A DNA stretch of 64,000 nucleotides. Source: Hyphomicrobiales bacterium. GTDB lineage: Bacteria; Pseudomonadota; Alphaproteobacteria; Rhizobiales; Rhizobiaceae. Each line of letters opens with the position of its first letter. Positions within the stretch are counted from its first letter, which is position 1. The notes under the pieces are model-generated. The model searched no databases, was not told where the DNA came from, and saw only the letters and a program-made list of their open reading frames with translations. The DNA lies in the NCBI GenBank assembly GCA_900466875.1, contig UBNQ01000023.1, positions 186,001 through 250,000 of the forward strand, given 5' to 3'. The translations under genes were made by a program, and so were the position numbers. Shown here piece by piece: positions 9,132-18,180 of the stretch.

Positions 9132-9284
9132 GTCCTGTCCTTTCAAGAGAAATGGCTGAGCCGGGATGAAAGGCAGGACGAAGCAGGACCGCGATTGCAG
9201 TCTGCATCAAAATGGCGGGCGACGGGGTCGCTGGCGTCATAACATCTCCCTGCCGGAACACCTCGTCCGGTATTGGTCTAGCCT

Positions 9285-9445
9285 TAGCCACGGCAGGTCT
9301 CCTGACTTGCGGCTCGAACGCTTTCCGTCTCCTTCCCGGTCGGATGACCAGTGGATATGACGAAAGGCTCGCCGCTTACAGTTGCGAGGGCAGTCGCGGG
9401 ATCGGTCTGAAAGACCCCACCGCGTTCCCTTTTCATCTGCGAATG
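9285..9445 (-). promoter_or_regulatory. cobalamin riboswitch
   Basis: Read on the minus strand, the region contains the landmarks of the adenosylcobalamin aptamer in order: AAAAGGGAACGCGGTG (near 9436-9419), CCGCGACTGCCC then CGCAACTGTAAGCGG, a GTCATCCGACCGGGAAGG segment, and the B12 box AAGTCAGGAGACCTGCC (9308-9292). It lies about 155 bases upstream of the first binding-protein gene. I see no clear intrinsic terminator after it, so translational or rho-dependent control seems likelier. High B12 should switch the transporter operon off. Confidence 0.95.
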
Positions 9446-9552
9446 CAGAACCGTAGCGTGCCCTTGATAGGAGACACGCCGAAGCTTGTCCAGTGAACTT
9501 GCGTGACAAGACGCCTGCGCCAAGGTGGCTTGACAGCATCCCGATCACGTGA

Positions 9553-9573
9553 TGACGTAATAGTATAACGTAA
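9553..9573 (+). promoter_or_regulatory. candidate Zur/Fur-type operator at the COG0523 promoter
   Basis: A 21-base imperfect palindrome, TGACGTAATA-G-TATAACGTAA, matches in 8 of 10 pairs around a central G. It resembles AT-rich zinc-uptake-regulator sites with a TATAAC half-site. It overlaps a likely -10 (TATAAC) and ends 24 bases ahead of the chosen start of the GTPase gene, the position of a repressor site. The regulator is inferred from shape and the downstream gene. Confidence 0.5.
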
Positions 9574-9597
9574 CAAATGGCGCAATGGATATCTGCA

Positions 9598-10803
9598 ATG
9601 AAAAACAAGCTTCCCGTCACCGTGCTGTCCGGCTTTCTGGGCGCCGGCAAGACGACCATGCTCAACCACATTCTCGCCAACCGGCAGGGCATGCGCGTGG
9701 CGCTGATTGTCAACGACATGAGCGAGGTGAATATCGATGCAGCCCTTGTGCGTGATGGCGGCGCCAACCTGTCTCGCACCGAGGAACAGCTGGTGGAGAT
9801 GACCAATGGCTGCATCTGCTGCACGCTGCGCGACGACCTGCTGAAGGAGGTGCGCGCGCTTGCCGAACAGGGACGGTTCGATTACCTGCTGATCGAATCG
9901 ACCGGCATAGCCGAGCCTCTGCCGGTTGCCGCCACTTTCGATTTTCGCGATGAAAACGGCCGCAGCCTTTCGGACATATCGAGGCTGGATACGATGGTGA
10001 CGGTTGTTGACGCCGCCAACCTGCTGAAGGACTACGGCTCCGGCGATTTCCTCGCCGATCGCGGCGAGACGGCAGGTGAGGGGGATAATCGCACCATTGT
10101 CGATCTTCTCGTCGAGCAGATCGAGTTCGCCGATGTCGTGGTCTTGAACAAGATCGGCACGGCAACGCCCGCCGAACGCGATGCGGCGCGGAAAATCATC
10201 GTTGCGCTTAACCCGGATGCGAAGCTGATCGAAACCGATTTCGGCCAGGTCGATCTCAAGGATGTGCTGGGGACGGGGCGGTTTGATATCGACAAGGCGG
10301 AAGAACATCCGCTCTGGTTCAAGGAACTGCATGGGTTCAAGGATCACGTGCCGGAGACGGAGGAATACGGGATCCGGTCCTTCGTCTATCGGGCCAGAAA
10401 GCCGTTTGATCCGATGCTGTTCCAGCGCTTTATCGACCGGTCATGGCCGGGCGTCGTGCGCGCCAAGGGGTTTTTCTGGCTGGCAACGCGCCCGCATTTC
10501 GTCGGCGAGATCAGCCAGGCGGGTGCACTGGTCCGCACCGGCAGGACCGGCATGTGGTGGTCTTCCGTGCCGAAGGAACGCTGGCCGCAGACGCCGGAGT
10601 TTTCAGAAATGATGAAACCCTATCTCGATCCCGTATGGGGCGACCGCCGGCAGGAAATCGTCTTCATCGGAACCGATCCGATGGACGAGCAAAACATTCG
10701 GGCAGAGCTGGATAGCTGTCTGGTCGATGCTACCGCTTTCGAGCCCGAACTCTGGAAAAACCTGCCCGACCCGTTCGTCAACTGGGAACGGAAAGCATCC
10801 TGA
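9598..10803 (+). CDS. COG0523 (CobW/ZigA-like) metallochaperone GTPase
   Basis: A 401-residue G3E-family GTPase. It starts [20 protein letters not shown] with Walker A, then has EVNIDAAL, the metal-binding CxCC motif in [13 protein letters not shown], the guanine-specificity NKIG segment and a C-terminal CobW_C domain with [19 protein letters not shown] and [12 protein letters not shown]. That C-terminal pattern is typical of the zinc-responsive YciC/ZigA/ZagA subgroup rather than true CobW of cobalt insertion. The palindrome upstream supports zinc control. It lies head-to-head with the riboswitch operon, so a cobalt role cannot be excluded. ATG 9577 would add seven residues but lacks a ribosome site. 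Confidence 0.9.
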   Translation: MKNKLPVTVLSGFLGAGKTTMLNHILANRQGMRVALIVNDMSEVNIDAALVRDGGANLSRTEEQLVEMTNGCICCTLRDDLLKEVRALAEQGRFDYLLIESTGIAEPLPVAATFDFRDENGRSLSDISRLDTMVTVVDAANLLKDYGSGDFLADRGETAGEGDNRTIVDLLVEQIEFADVVVLNKIGTATPAERDAARKIIVALNPDAKLIETDFGQVDLKDVLGTGRFDIDKAEEHPLWFKELHGFKDHVPETEEYGIRSFVYRARKPFDPMLFQRFIDRSWPGVVRAKGFFWLATRPHFVGEISQAGALVRTGRTGMWWSSVPKERWPQTPEFSEMMKPYLDPVWGDRRQEIVFIGTDPMDEQNIRAELDSCLVDATAFEPELWKNLPDPFVNWERKAS

Positions 10804-10818
10804 CGGCAGGACTTTCTT

Positions 10819-10850
10819 CCGGCTCTCTGTGAATGGGAGCCGGCTCCTTT
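10819..10850 (+). terminator. probable terminator after the COG0523 gene
   Basis: A stem of nine pairs (10819-10827 with 10835-10843, one G-T) with a 7-base loop is followed by CTCCTTT. It starts 16 bases after the stop of the GTPase gene. The T run is short, so efficiency is uncertain. Confidence 0.55.
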
Positions 10851-11079
10851 CACACGCCGATGAAAATGATGTCCGGCATCGGGAATATTCTGCCAGCCAG
10901 CGCGTTACTCTCCCCACGAAGCGTGAACTGATCTGCCTGAAAGGTCGGCTCACGCCAATCCAGCAACAGGCCGCCTTATGTAAGCAGCCTCTTTATGAGT
11001 GGCGCACGAAATTTTGACGCGAAAATTGTGACAGTCGTGTGAATTGTGCGTGACACTCTGACGAATCCGGGAGGTCTGC

Positions 11080-11772
11080 GTGTCCAGAATTTCAGTGTAT
11101 GCCGCCATTGTCCTGATGTCTGTGGGATTGGTGTTGTTTCTAGTCGGCCTTTTTTATCCGGGCCTCTTCGTCGAAGACGGGATGATAGAGACGGCCGGGG
11201 CAACCTTGTTTTTCGCCGCAGCCGCCTCTTCGCTTTATTGCCTGATTGTTAGCTGGAAACAGGGCAGCCGGCTGGAAAAGGTCGTGACGGCGCTTCTGGT
11301 GCCTGTCTCGCTTGTTCTGGCCCTGAGTGAAATCAGCTTCGGTGCCCGGCTGGGCCTGGTATCGCCTCCGGCAATGTATGGAGGCGGAGAATTCGACGGG
11401 GGACATGACGCGCTCATCCTCGTTCTACGCCTGGTGCGCGACGGCCAGATATCGGGCTGGTTCTATCTGCTCGTGGCCTTTGCCTCGGTGACGGCGGGAT
11501 GGGCGGCATATCGCTGGCGTCATCTGGGACTTGCCCTGTGGAATGACGTAAAATCCAATCCGCTCCTGCTCGGCGTTGCCGTCAGCGCGGCAATGGTGGC
11601 ATTGGCCGTCATCCTGGATCTTAAAAGCCAGCGTCATCTGTCGCTCATCGAAGAGACGCTGGAGTTTTTATGCGCAGCCATGCTTGTCGTGACCATCGGT
11701 TACCGCAGCCTGATGTTCAGGCGTGAGGCCTGGCAGGAAAAGCCGCAGAATCTATCCGGCAGGTCGATTTAG
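11080..11772 (+). CDS. uncharacterised six-helix membrane protein
   Basis: A 230-residue protein starting at GTG 11080 behind the strong site GGGAGG. It has about six hydrophobic helices (near 5-28, 38-58, 66-85, 124-145, 160-178 and 188-206). I do not recognise a named family. Polar residues within or beside helices form a pattern, ALSEISFGARLG near 83-94, a His-Asp pair near 109, and SLIEETLEF near 187-195. This recalls uncharacterised membrane proteins with an E-I-S-x-G-x-R core and a distal EE-x-x-E, which could bind a metal. It stands alone, converging on rsmA. Confidence 0.75.
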   Translation: MSRISVYAAIVLMSVGLVLFLVGLFYPGLFVEDGMIETAGATLFFAAAASSLYCLIVSWKQGSRLEKVVTALLVPVSLVLALSEISFGARLGLVSPPAMYGGGEFDGGHDALILVLRLVRDGQISGWFYLLVAFASVTAGWAAYRWRHLGLALWNDVKSNPLLLGVAVSAAMVALAVILDLKSQRHLSLIEETLEFLCAAMLVVTIGYRSLMFRREAWQEKPQNLSGRSI

Positions 11773-11781
11773 GCCAATTCC

Positions 11782-12627
11782 TTACAGTGCGTTGGCCAGT
11801 GCAACGAATTCCTCGACCGAAAGCGTCTCGGCGCGGCGTTGCGGGTCGATGCCCACCTTGTTGAGCAGAACTTCGCCGCCGACCGGCTTCAGGCTCTGAC
11901 GCAGCATCTTGCGGCGCTGGCCGAAGGCGGCGTGGGTAATGCGTTCGAGCTTGTTGACATCGCAGGGCAGGGGATTGGCCTTCGGCGTCAGGTGCACAAC
12001 CGTCGACATCACCTTGGGCGGTGGCGAAAAGGCCTGCGGCGGCACGTCGAACACCATATGCGCGTCCGTCCGCCAGCCGCAGATCACGCCGAGACGGCCG
12101 TAATGGTCGTCGTCCTGATCGGCGACGATCCTGAGGCCGACTTCCTTCTGGAACATCAGCGTCATGCTTTCCCAGAAGGGAGGCCATTTGCCATCCTCCG
12201 GCAGCAGCCAGTTGAGAAGCAATTGCGTGCCGACGTTATAGGGCAGGTTGGCGATGATCTTGACCGGCCCGCCGTCTGCCTTTTCCGCTGCAAGCGCGGC
12301 AAAATCGGTCTTCAGCGCATCGCCTTCGATGACTTCGAGCTTGCCCGGATAGAAATCGGAAACCTCCGCAAGCACCGGCAGCGCGCGTGCATCGCGTTCC
12401 ACCGCAATCACCTTCTTTGCCCCGAGCGCCAGGATGGACCGTGTAAGGCCGCCCGGGCCCGGTCCGACCTCGAACACCGTCACGCCGTCGAGCGAGCCGG
12501 ACGATCGGGCGATCTTTTGGGTCAGGTTGAGATCGAAGAGAAAGTTCTGGCCGAGCGACTTTTTCGCATCCAGGCCATGGCGCTGGATGACGTCGCGAAG
12601 CGGCGGAAGTCCGTCGAGCGTTGCCAT
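11782..12627 (-). CDS. rsmA: 16S rRNA (adenine1518/1519-N6)-dimethyltransferase
   Basis: RsmA (KsgA) dimethylates two adjacent adenines in the 3' hairpin of 16S rRNA during small-subunit maturation. The 281-residue protein shows [11 protein letters not shown], motif [22 protein letters not shown] and the catalytic [11 protein letters not shown]. It overlaps pdxA by one base (TGATG at 12625-12629) and is last in the lptF-to-rsmA operon, an order shared with many proteobacteria. Confidence 0.96.
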   Translation of the reverse strand: MATLDGLPPLRDVIQRHGLDAKKSLGQNFLFDLNLTQKIARSSGSLDGVTVFEVGPGPGGLTRSILALGAKKVIAVERDARALPVLAEVSDFYPGKLEVIEGDALKTDFAALAAEKADGGPVKIIANLPYNVGTQLLLNWLLPEDGKWPPFWESMTLMFQKEVGLRIVADQDDDHYGRLGVICGWRTDAHMVFDVPPQAFSPPPKVMSTVVHLTPKANPLPCDVNKLERITHAAFGQRRKMLRQSLKPVGGEVLLNKVGIDPQRRAETLSVEEFVALANAL

Positions 12628-13667
12628 CAGACGATAACGCCGAATGCCGGGGCGGCAGCTTCAATATTACCGGCCAGTTGTGCCGCAAGTTTCAGCGCTT
12701 CGACAAGGCTGGTCTCGCGCGCGACGCCCTGACCTGCAATGCCGAAGGCGGTGCCGTGATCGGGGGAGGTGCGGATGAAGGGAAGCCCCAGCGTGACATT
12801 GACGGACGTATCGAAGCCGAGAGCCTTGGCCGGGATCAGCGCCTGATCGTGATACATGCAGATCGCCACGTCATAACGGGCACGCGCCTCGTCATGGAAC
12901 ATCGTATCCGCCGGAAGCGGTCCGAAGACATGCAGCCCTTCCTCGCGAAGCCTGACAATCGCGGGATGAATGATCTGCTGGTCCTCGAGACCGATCGCAC
13001 CGTCTTCGCCCGCATGCGGATTGATGCCTGCCACCGCGATGCGTGGCTTTTCGATGCCGAAGCGGTTCTTCAGATCCTCATGGGTGACGCGGCACGTGTC
13101 GACAATCAGATCCTCTGTCAGTGCGGCAGGCACATCCCTGAGCGGGATATGGATCGTCACGGGGATGGCGCGCAGCTTCGGTCCGGCGAGCATCATCACC
13201 GGCAGATAGGTTCGGCGCGTCGCTTGCTGGGCGAGGTCGGCCAGAAATTCCGTATGGCCGGGAAACTTGAAGCCGGACTGATAAAGCACCGATTTCGCGA
13301 TCGGATTGGTAACGACTGCTGAAGCGCGGCCGGAAAAGCACAGGTCTACCGCCGTCTCGATCGACGCAATCGTGCCACGCGCGGTCGCCACATGCGGCTC
13401 ACCGGCAGCAACTTCGACGCCTGATGGGATCGGGAGGACGGGGATGGCGTTCTCGAAGACCGATCGAGCGGTCTCCGCACTTGCCTCGCGGATCGGCACG
13501 TCCAGGCCGAGCATGGCGGCGCGCGACTTCAGGACGAGCGGATCACCGATGAAAAAGAAAGGCGGCAGGCCGGTTTCCCGCCGCGCCGCCCACGCAGCCA
13601 AGGTGATATCCGGGCCGATCCCTGCGGGATCGCCCTGGGTCAATGCGAGCGGGCGGTCAGGCGCCAT
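12627..13667 (-). CDS. pdxA: 4-hydroxythreonine-4-phosphate dehydrogenase
   Basis: PdxA oxidises 4-phosphohydroxy-L-threonine with NAD in the DXP-dependent pyridoxal phosphate pathway. The 346-residue protein starts [15 protein letters not shown], has GHTEFLADL, the metal-binding His region [15 protein letters not shown] and the C-terminal [13 protein letters not shown]. These are standard PdxA motifs and the length is normal. It sits 21 bases after the SurA-like gene and overlaps rsmA by one base. Confidence 0.96.
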   Translation of the reverse strand: MAPDRPLALTQGDPAGIGPDITLAAWAARRETGLPPFFFIGDPLVLKSRAAMLGLDVPIREASAETARSVFENAIPVLPIPSGVEVAAGEPHVATARGTIASIETAVDLCFSGRASAVVTNPIAKSVLYQSGFKFPGHTEFLADLAQQATRRTYLPVMMLAGPKLRAIPVTIHIPLRDVPAALTEDLIVDTCRVTHEDLKNRFGIEKPRIAVAGINPHAGEDGAIGLEDQQIIHPAIVRLREEGLHVFGPLPADTMFHDEARARYDVAICMYHDQALIPAKALGFDTSVNVTLGLPFIRTSPDHGTAFGIAGQGVARETSLVEALKLAAQLAGNIEAAAPAFGVIV

Positions 13668-13688
13668 GGATACTCCGGAATGCTGTAA

Positions 13689-14627
13689 TCAGCGACGGTC
13701 GATCTGCGCCTTGGAGCGCAATTCGTCGAGATATTTCTTGTCGTTCGGATTGTCGCCGCTCTTGTCCGCCTTGCCGAGGTCTTCCGCGCGGAACACGGCT
13801 TCGGCAGCAACGTCGTCGGAGACCTGGCGCTGGTTGCAGATGGCGAGGAATTCGACGCCACGCTCGGTGATCTTCGTCGCGGTGGTGCCGTTCTTGGCAC
13901 TTTCGACCAGCGGCTTCCAGTCATCCGGCAGGTTCGGCGTCATCACGCGGCCGAGGTCACGGACGGAGACGTCCATCATCGTTGCCGCAAAATCCTTGGC
14001 CTGATCGCAGCCCGGGAACTTGGAGCGCGATGCTTCCGCCTGCGCCTTGCGCTTGTTGAGGATCGCATTGCGCTTTGCGGCCGGCACGACGAAGATGATT
14101 TGCTTGAGGAAATATTCGGTCGTAACCGGCTTTTCCTTGCTTTCCTTCATGCGCGTGACGAGCTCCTGGCTCGACATGCGGCTGCCGCCACCGCCGTACC
14201 GGGCATTGAGCAGCCGCGGCCAGCTCATCTGCACGGCGATGAAGGCCTTGAAGTGCTCGGGCGTGACACCGGCCTGATTGAGAATCTTGCTCATCTGGTC
14301 AGGCGTCATCTTGTTGCTGGCGGCAAAGCGCGCAAAGGACGCATCGACATCGTCGGTGCTGACCGACATCTTCACGCGGGCGATCTCCTGACGCTTCAGC
14401 GTCTCGTCGATCAGCTGCTCGCGAGCAGTATTGGTATCGGCTTTCTGCCGCTGCAGACGAAGGAAGGCCGTGCGGCGTGCGACATCTGCGGTAGTGACCG
14501 GCGTGCGATTGACCACTGCGGCCACGCCGCTGCTCTGGGCTGCGGCCACGATGGGATCGATGACGAGCGATGCCGCCAGTACAGTCATGGCTACCGCCAG
14601 CCTGCGCGTTCCGATCACTCCAAACAT
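13689..14627 (-). CDS. SurA-like periplasmic chaperone with degenerate parvulin domain
   Basis: A 312-residue exported protein: signal peptide to about residue 30 (VAAAQS), then a SurA_N chaperone domain (VAAVVNRTPVTTADV onward). A C-terminal half follows that keeps the outline of a parvulin domain (DLGRVMTPNLP, G-T-T, GVEFLAICNQR) but lacks the usual GGDLG sequence and is only one copy. E. coli SurA is about 430 residues with two parvulin domains. Its place between lptD and pdxA is the usual surA position, supporting a role in barrel-protein folding. Isomerase activity is doubtful. Confidence 0.85.
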   Translation of the reverse strand: MFGVIGTRRLAVAMTVLAASLVIDPIVAAAQSSGVAAVVNRTPVTTADVARRTAFLRLQRQKADTNTAREQLIDETLKRQEIARVKMSVSTDDVDASFARFAASNKMTPDQMSKILNQAGVTPEHFKAFIAVQMSWPRLLNARYGGGGSRMSSQELVTRMKESKEKPVTTEYFLKQIIFVVPAAKRNAILNKRKAQAEASRSKFPGCDQAKDFAATMMDVSVRDLGRVMTPNLPDDWKPLVESAKNGTTATKITERGVEFLAICNQRQVSDDVAAEAVFRAEDLGKADKSGDNPNDKKYLDELRSKAQIDRR

Positions 14628-14758
14628 CAGTCCACTCCTCTAGCGCTCGAACTTGTCATGCGACTTACGGGCCGCCTTTTACTATAAGCGTGCCCGCATG
14701 CGCAATCGTTGCGGCAAAACCATGACGGCGCCAGAGGGGCGCCGTCAATTCTGCGCGA

Positions 14759-17092
14759 TCAATAACGGAAAGTTTGTTGTTCGTCGTAATCGCTCGTCGA
14801 TCCGATATTGACGTCGCCGAGCGTCCTGAAGCTCAGGCGTGCGCCGATGCTCCAGTCGTTTGCCTTGCTCGAGTCGGTCTTCTCCGTATAGGCGATCGTG
14901 AAGATCGTGCACTCGTCGGCATAGCTGAAGCCGAGACCGCGGCGCGTGACTTCGTTTTCGTCGAGATCCCAGGTCGCCTTGCCGGCGATTGCCCAGTTCT
15001 CGTTGATCCGGAAGCTCATCGACTTTTCCAGGATATTGGTCGAGGTGGGCGAGCCGTAATCCGGCTGAGCCTCGACTTTGGTGTAGACGAGCTTGCCGGT
15101 TACGCGCGGCGTCTTGTAGTCGAATCCGACATCGGTGCGGCGGACATCGAACGTTTCCTTGTCGAACCGGGTGTTGGTCGACAGGCTGAAGCCCTGCGGC
15201 AGGTCGATAGCCGCCATTGCAACGAAGTCCGACACGTCGTTTTCGAGGCCGGAATTGGCGCCCGCATTGACGAGATCGGCACTGGCGAAGGAGTTTTCGC
15301 CGGCAACCTGGTAGGACTGGCCGAAGATGCCGCGCAGGCCGACGCCATTGTCGAACGAGCCGGTATAGCGCAGGCCGACATTGGCGCGCGTGCCGCCCTC
15401 GATCCGGTCATAACCGGAGAACTTGTCACGCTCGAACAGGCTGGTCGCATCGAAGACGAAGCTCTGCGCATCCTCGTTCGGCAGGCCGCCACCCATCTGC
15501 TCGTCAGGACGGGCATAGATCTGCGCGATCGGCTCGATGATGTGGGTACTGCTGCCGGCCGTGATGAGGAACGGGTAGCGGGCTTCCAGACCGGCGGTTG
15601 CCATGTAGCGTCCACTCGGGTCGTTCTCCAGCGAACCGTCGTAATTAGCGCCGGCGCTGGACGACGTGCTGCGAAGGCCGTCGCCGCGCAAAGCCAGCAA
15701 CGGCGTCAACTGCAGTCCCTGCTCCGTCGTGATGGTGCGCTTCCATTCCGCTTCGGTGGTGAAGCGGGTGTAGCTGCCTTCCAGGCCCGGGAAGCGATAG
15801 CTGTCCCCGCCGACGATATAGTTGTCGTCGGCGCGGCGTGACAGGTTCGTCAGGTTGGCGTTGATCGACAGCTGGCCACCGAACACAGGTTCGGGTGCAT
15901 ACCAGCTGTAATCGAGAACCGGATAGACGACGGCCTGCTGGCGCTCAAGCCTGCTGGTCTCCGCGTCGTCCTGCTCGTCGAAATAATAGCCATGCAGATC
16001 GAAAAAGTTCCGCGTCCCGAGGCCGGTCAGGTAGACGTCGTTCTTGAACGTTTCCTGGTCGAAGCCTTCGAGATTGTAGGTACGCGAGAAGTTGTTGTCG
16101 CTCTGCACCATGACATCCCAGCCAAACGTCCAGCGCGGGTTGATGTGGAACTCGCCCTTGGAGGCGCCCATGATGCGGGTATCGGACTCCCGATCGGCAG
16201 TTCCAGCTTCAAACGAGCCTGAATTCTGCTGGCTGATGCCGGCGAAGCGGAACGTGTGCTCGCCGCTTTCGAACTTGTTGCGGATCTCGCCTTCAACCAG
16301 AAGTCCCTGGTTGCTGTAATAGGTTGGCGTGAGCGTTGCATCCATGCTTGGTGAGAAGACATGGTAATAGGGAACACTGACACCGAAGCCGAGATTGTCA
16401 TCGGCGCTGAACCGCGGGAACAGAAGACCTGACTTGCGCTCGACGGTTTCATCGGGAACGGTGATCGGGAAGGGCAACCGGCCGAGTGACATGCCGAACA
16501 GCTCGAACTGTGCGTTCTCGAGCCGGATCGTATGGGCCTGGCCGTTGCGAATCACGCGCTGCGCCTTGACCTGCCACAGGGGCGCCTTGCCCGGTGTCGC
16601 AGCGCAGGGCAGGCAGGCCGTGTAGACGGTATTGTTGAGCACCATCACATCGCCGGCCTGACGCTCGGCGCTTTCTGCGGCAAGGCGTGTGTTGTCGGTC
16701 GTCTCGACGCGCAGCGTATTGAGGAAGCCCTGGCCGAAATCGTCGGTCACGTCCAGCTCGTCGGCATAGACACGCGTTCCGCCGGGCTCGATCAGTTCGA
16801 TATTGCCGGACGCCATGACGCGTCCGCTCTTCTGGTCGTATTCGACCCGCTGGGCGACCATGCGGAAGCGATTGTAATAAATCTGCACACCGCCACGGGC
16901 GGTGACGCGCTGAGCGTCCTGATTATACGTCAGCTCATTGGCGCGCAGAAGCATCTTCGCGTCGTCCGATTGGACAGGCACGAGCCCTTGTGCATGCACG
17001 ACATCCGTCGTGATACCACATACGAACGCAGACACACCTGTCAGCAGAGCGGCGGCAAGCCGTCTTATATTTCTGCGGTTACTGACCGCCAC
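14759..17092 (-). CDS. lptD: LPS assembly protein LptD (outer-membrane barrel)
   Basis: LptD with LptE forms the outer-membrane gate that inserts LPS into the outer leaflet. The 777-residue precursor has a signal peptide ending near VVHAQG, an N-terminal OstA/jellyroll domain (LLRANELTYNQD, VTARGGVQIYY, YADELDVTD), a two-Cys segment TACLPCAATPG and a long beta-barrel ending in QQTFRY, with a terminal aromatic as in barrel proteins. The start is GTG at 17090-17092, overlapping the TAG of lptG by one base. It is followed by the SurA-like chaperone gene. Confidence 0.95.
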   Translation of the reverse strand: MAVSNRRNIRRLAAALLTGVSAFVCGITTDVVHAQGLVPVQSDDAKMLLRANELTYNQDAQRVTARGGVQIYYNRFRMVAQRVEYDQKSGRVMASGNIELIEPGGTRVYADELDVTDDFGQGFLNTLRVETTDNTRLAAESAERQAGDVMVLNNTVYTACLPCAATPGKAPLWQVKAQRVIRNGQAHTIRLENAQFELFGMSLGRLPFPITVPDETVERKSGLLFPRFSADDNLGFGVSVPYYHVFSPSMDATLTPTYYSNQGLLVEGEIRNKFESGEHTFRFAGISQQNSGSFEAGTADRESDTRIMGASKGEFHINPRWTFGWDVMVQSDNNFSRTYNLEGFDQETFKNDVYLTGLGTRNFFDLHGYYFDEQDDAETSRLERQQAVVYPVLDYSWYAPEPVFGGQLSINANLTNLSRRADDNYIVGGDSYRFPGLEGSYTRFTTEAEWKRTITTEQGLQLTPLLALRGDGLRSTSSSAGANYDGSLENDPSGRYMATAGLEARYPFLITAGSSTHIIEPIAQIYARPDEQMGGGLPNEDAQSFVFDATSLFERDKFSGYDRIEGGTRANVGLRYTGSFDNGVGLRGIFGQSYQVAGENSFASADLVNAGANSGLENDVSDFVAMAAIDLPQGFSLSTNTRFDKETFDVRRTDVGFDYKTPRVTGKLVYTKVEAQPDYGSPTSTNILEKSMSFRINENWAIAGKATWDLDENEVTRRGLGFSYADECTIFTIAYTEKTDSSKANDWSIGARLSFRTLGDVNIGSTSDYDEQQTFRY

Positions 17093-18180
17093 TAGCCGTC
17101 CTCCTGATGAAGCAAGATCGTAGCCCCCACTGCCGTTGCGACGACGACTGGTATCCAGACCGCCACGAACGGAGGAATCGCTCCGCTGCTTCCGAACGCT
17201 TTTACAAGCACGCTGACGACATAAAGCACGAAGCCGGAAACTATTCCACCCAGAATCATAGAGCGGGACTGGGCGAAGCGACTGAATTTTAACGAGACTG
17301 TTGCAGCGATGAGAGTCATGGCCACAAGCAGGATGGGCAGCGAAAGAAGCGAGTGGAATTGCGTTTCCAGCGCTTTGGTTGAGATGCCGAACGAGCGGCT
17401 GATCTCGATCTTTCGGGAAAGGTCAAGGAATGCAACGTTTTCCGGCCGCTCCAGGCTCTCCTGAAGATATTCCTGTTTCAGATTGGTACGCACCTGTTCC
17501 GTCGCCTTGCGGGACGGAATCTCGCCGGGGCGATTCTCCAGAACGTCGGTAAGAAGCCAGTAACCATTTTCGAGTTTTGCTGTGTGCGCATCCTGTCGCA
17601 TGGTGACCGCGCCGCCCTTGTCGAAGTGGAAAACCACCACGTCGATCAACTCGGCTCCCTGGTCCTTGTAGCTTTTGGCGCCGATGATGATGTCTTCGTC
17701 ACCGCTGAGCTGGCGAATCCAGGGCACAAACTTGCTGGCCTTGGCGCGATTGCTTGCCTGACGCCAGTTTGCCTCCATGGAAACCGATTCGCGCTGGCCC
17801 CAGGCCCCGACCGGATTGATGACGAGAACCGTAAACAATCCAAGGAGAAAGGAGCCCACAATGAACGGGAAGATGAACTGCCAGACGGAGATGCCTGCGG
17901 CGCGCGTCACCACCAGTTCGTAGCGCCGGTTGAGCGCGATCAGCACCGTCATGCCGATGAACAGGCTGAGCGTCGGGATCGTCTGCTGCAGAATGAGTGG
18001 CAGGCGCATGAGCGTCATCGCAAACGCGCCGAACACGCTGTATTCCGCCAAGCCCGACAGCTTGCGCGTCGTCTCGCTGAAATCGGCCAGGATGATGATT
18101 GCACTGACCCCGAGCAGGAACCAGAAGGCCGTCAGGATGTAACGATGGAAGAAATACCGCCCGAGCGTCGAGAAGATCAT
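17092..18180 (-). CDS. lptG: LPS export ABC transporter permease LptG
   Basis: A 362-residue YjgP/YjgQ-family inner-membrane protein: three N-terminal helices, a large periplasmic domain (about residues 105-260) and three C-terminal helices. With LptF and LptB it extracts LPS from the inner membrane and hands it to LptC/A. The N-terminus MIFSTLGRYFFHRYILTAF fits LptG. It overlaps lptF in ATGA (18177-18180), so the two permeases should be made in equal amounts. Confidence 0.94.
   Translation of the reverse strand: MIFSTLGRYFFHRYILTAFWFLLGVSAIIILADFSETTRKLSGLAEYSVFGAFAMTLMRLPLILQQTIPTLSLFIGMTVLIALNRRYELVVTRAAGISVWQFIFPFIVGSFLLGLFTVLVINPVGAWGQRESVSMEANWRQASNRAKASKFVPWIRQLSGDEDIIIGAKSYKDQGAELIDVVVFHFDKGGAVTMRQDAHTAKLENGYWLLTDVLENRPGEIPSRKATEQVRTNLKQEYLQESLERPENVAFLDLSRKIEISRSFGISTKALETQFHSLLSLPILLVAMTLIAATVSLKFSRFAQSRSMILGGIVSGFVLYVVSVLVKAFGSSGAIPPFVAVWIPVVVATAVGATILLHQEDG

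Noticed and set aside
9132-9284. Intrinsic terminator after the cobalamin aptamer
   Set aside because: Only a short CCGG stem and GC-rich stretches are visible, with no T run, so I did not call one.
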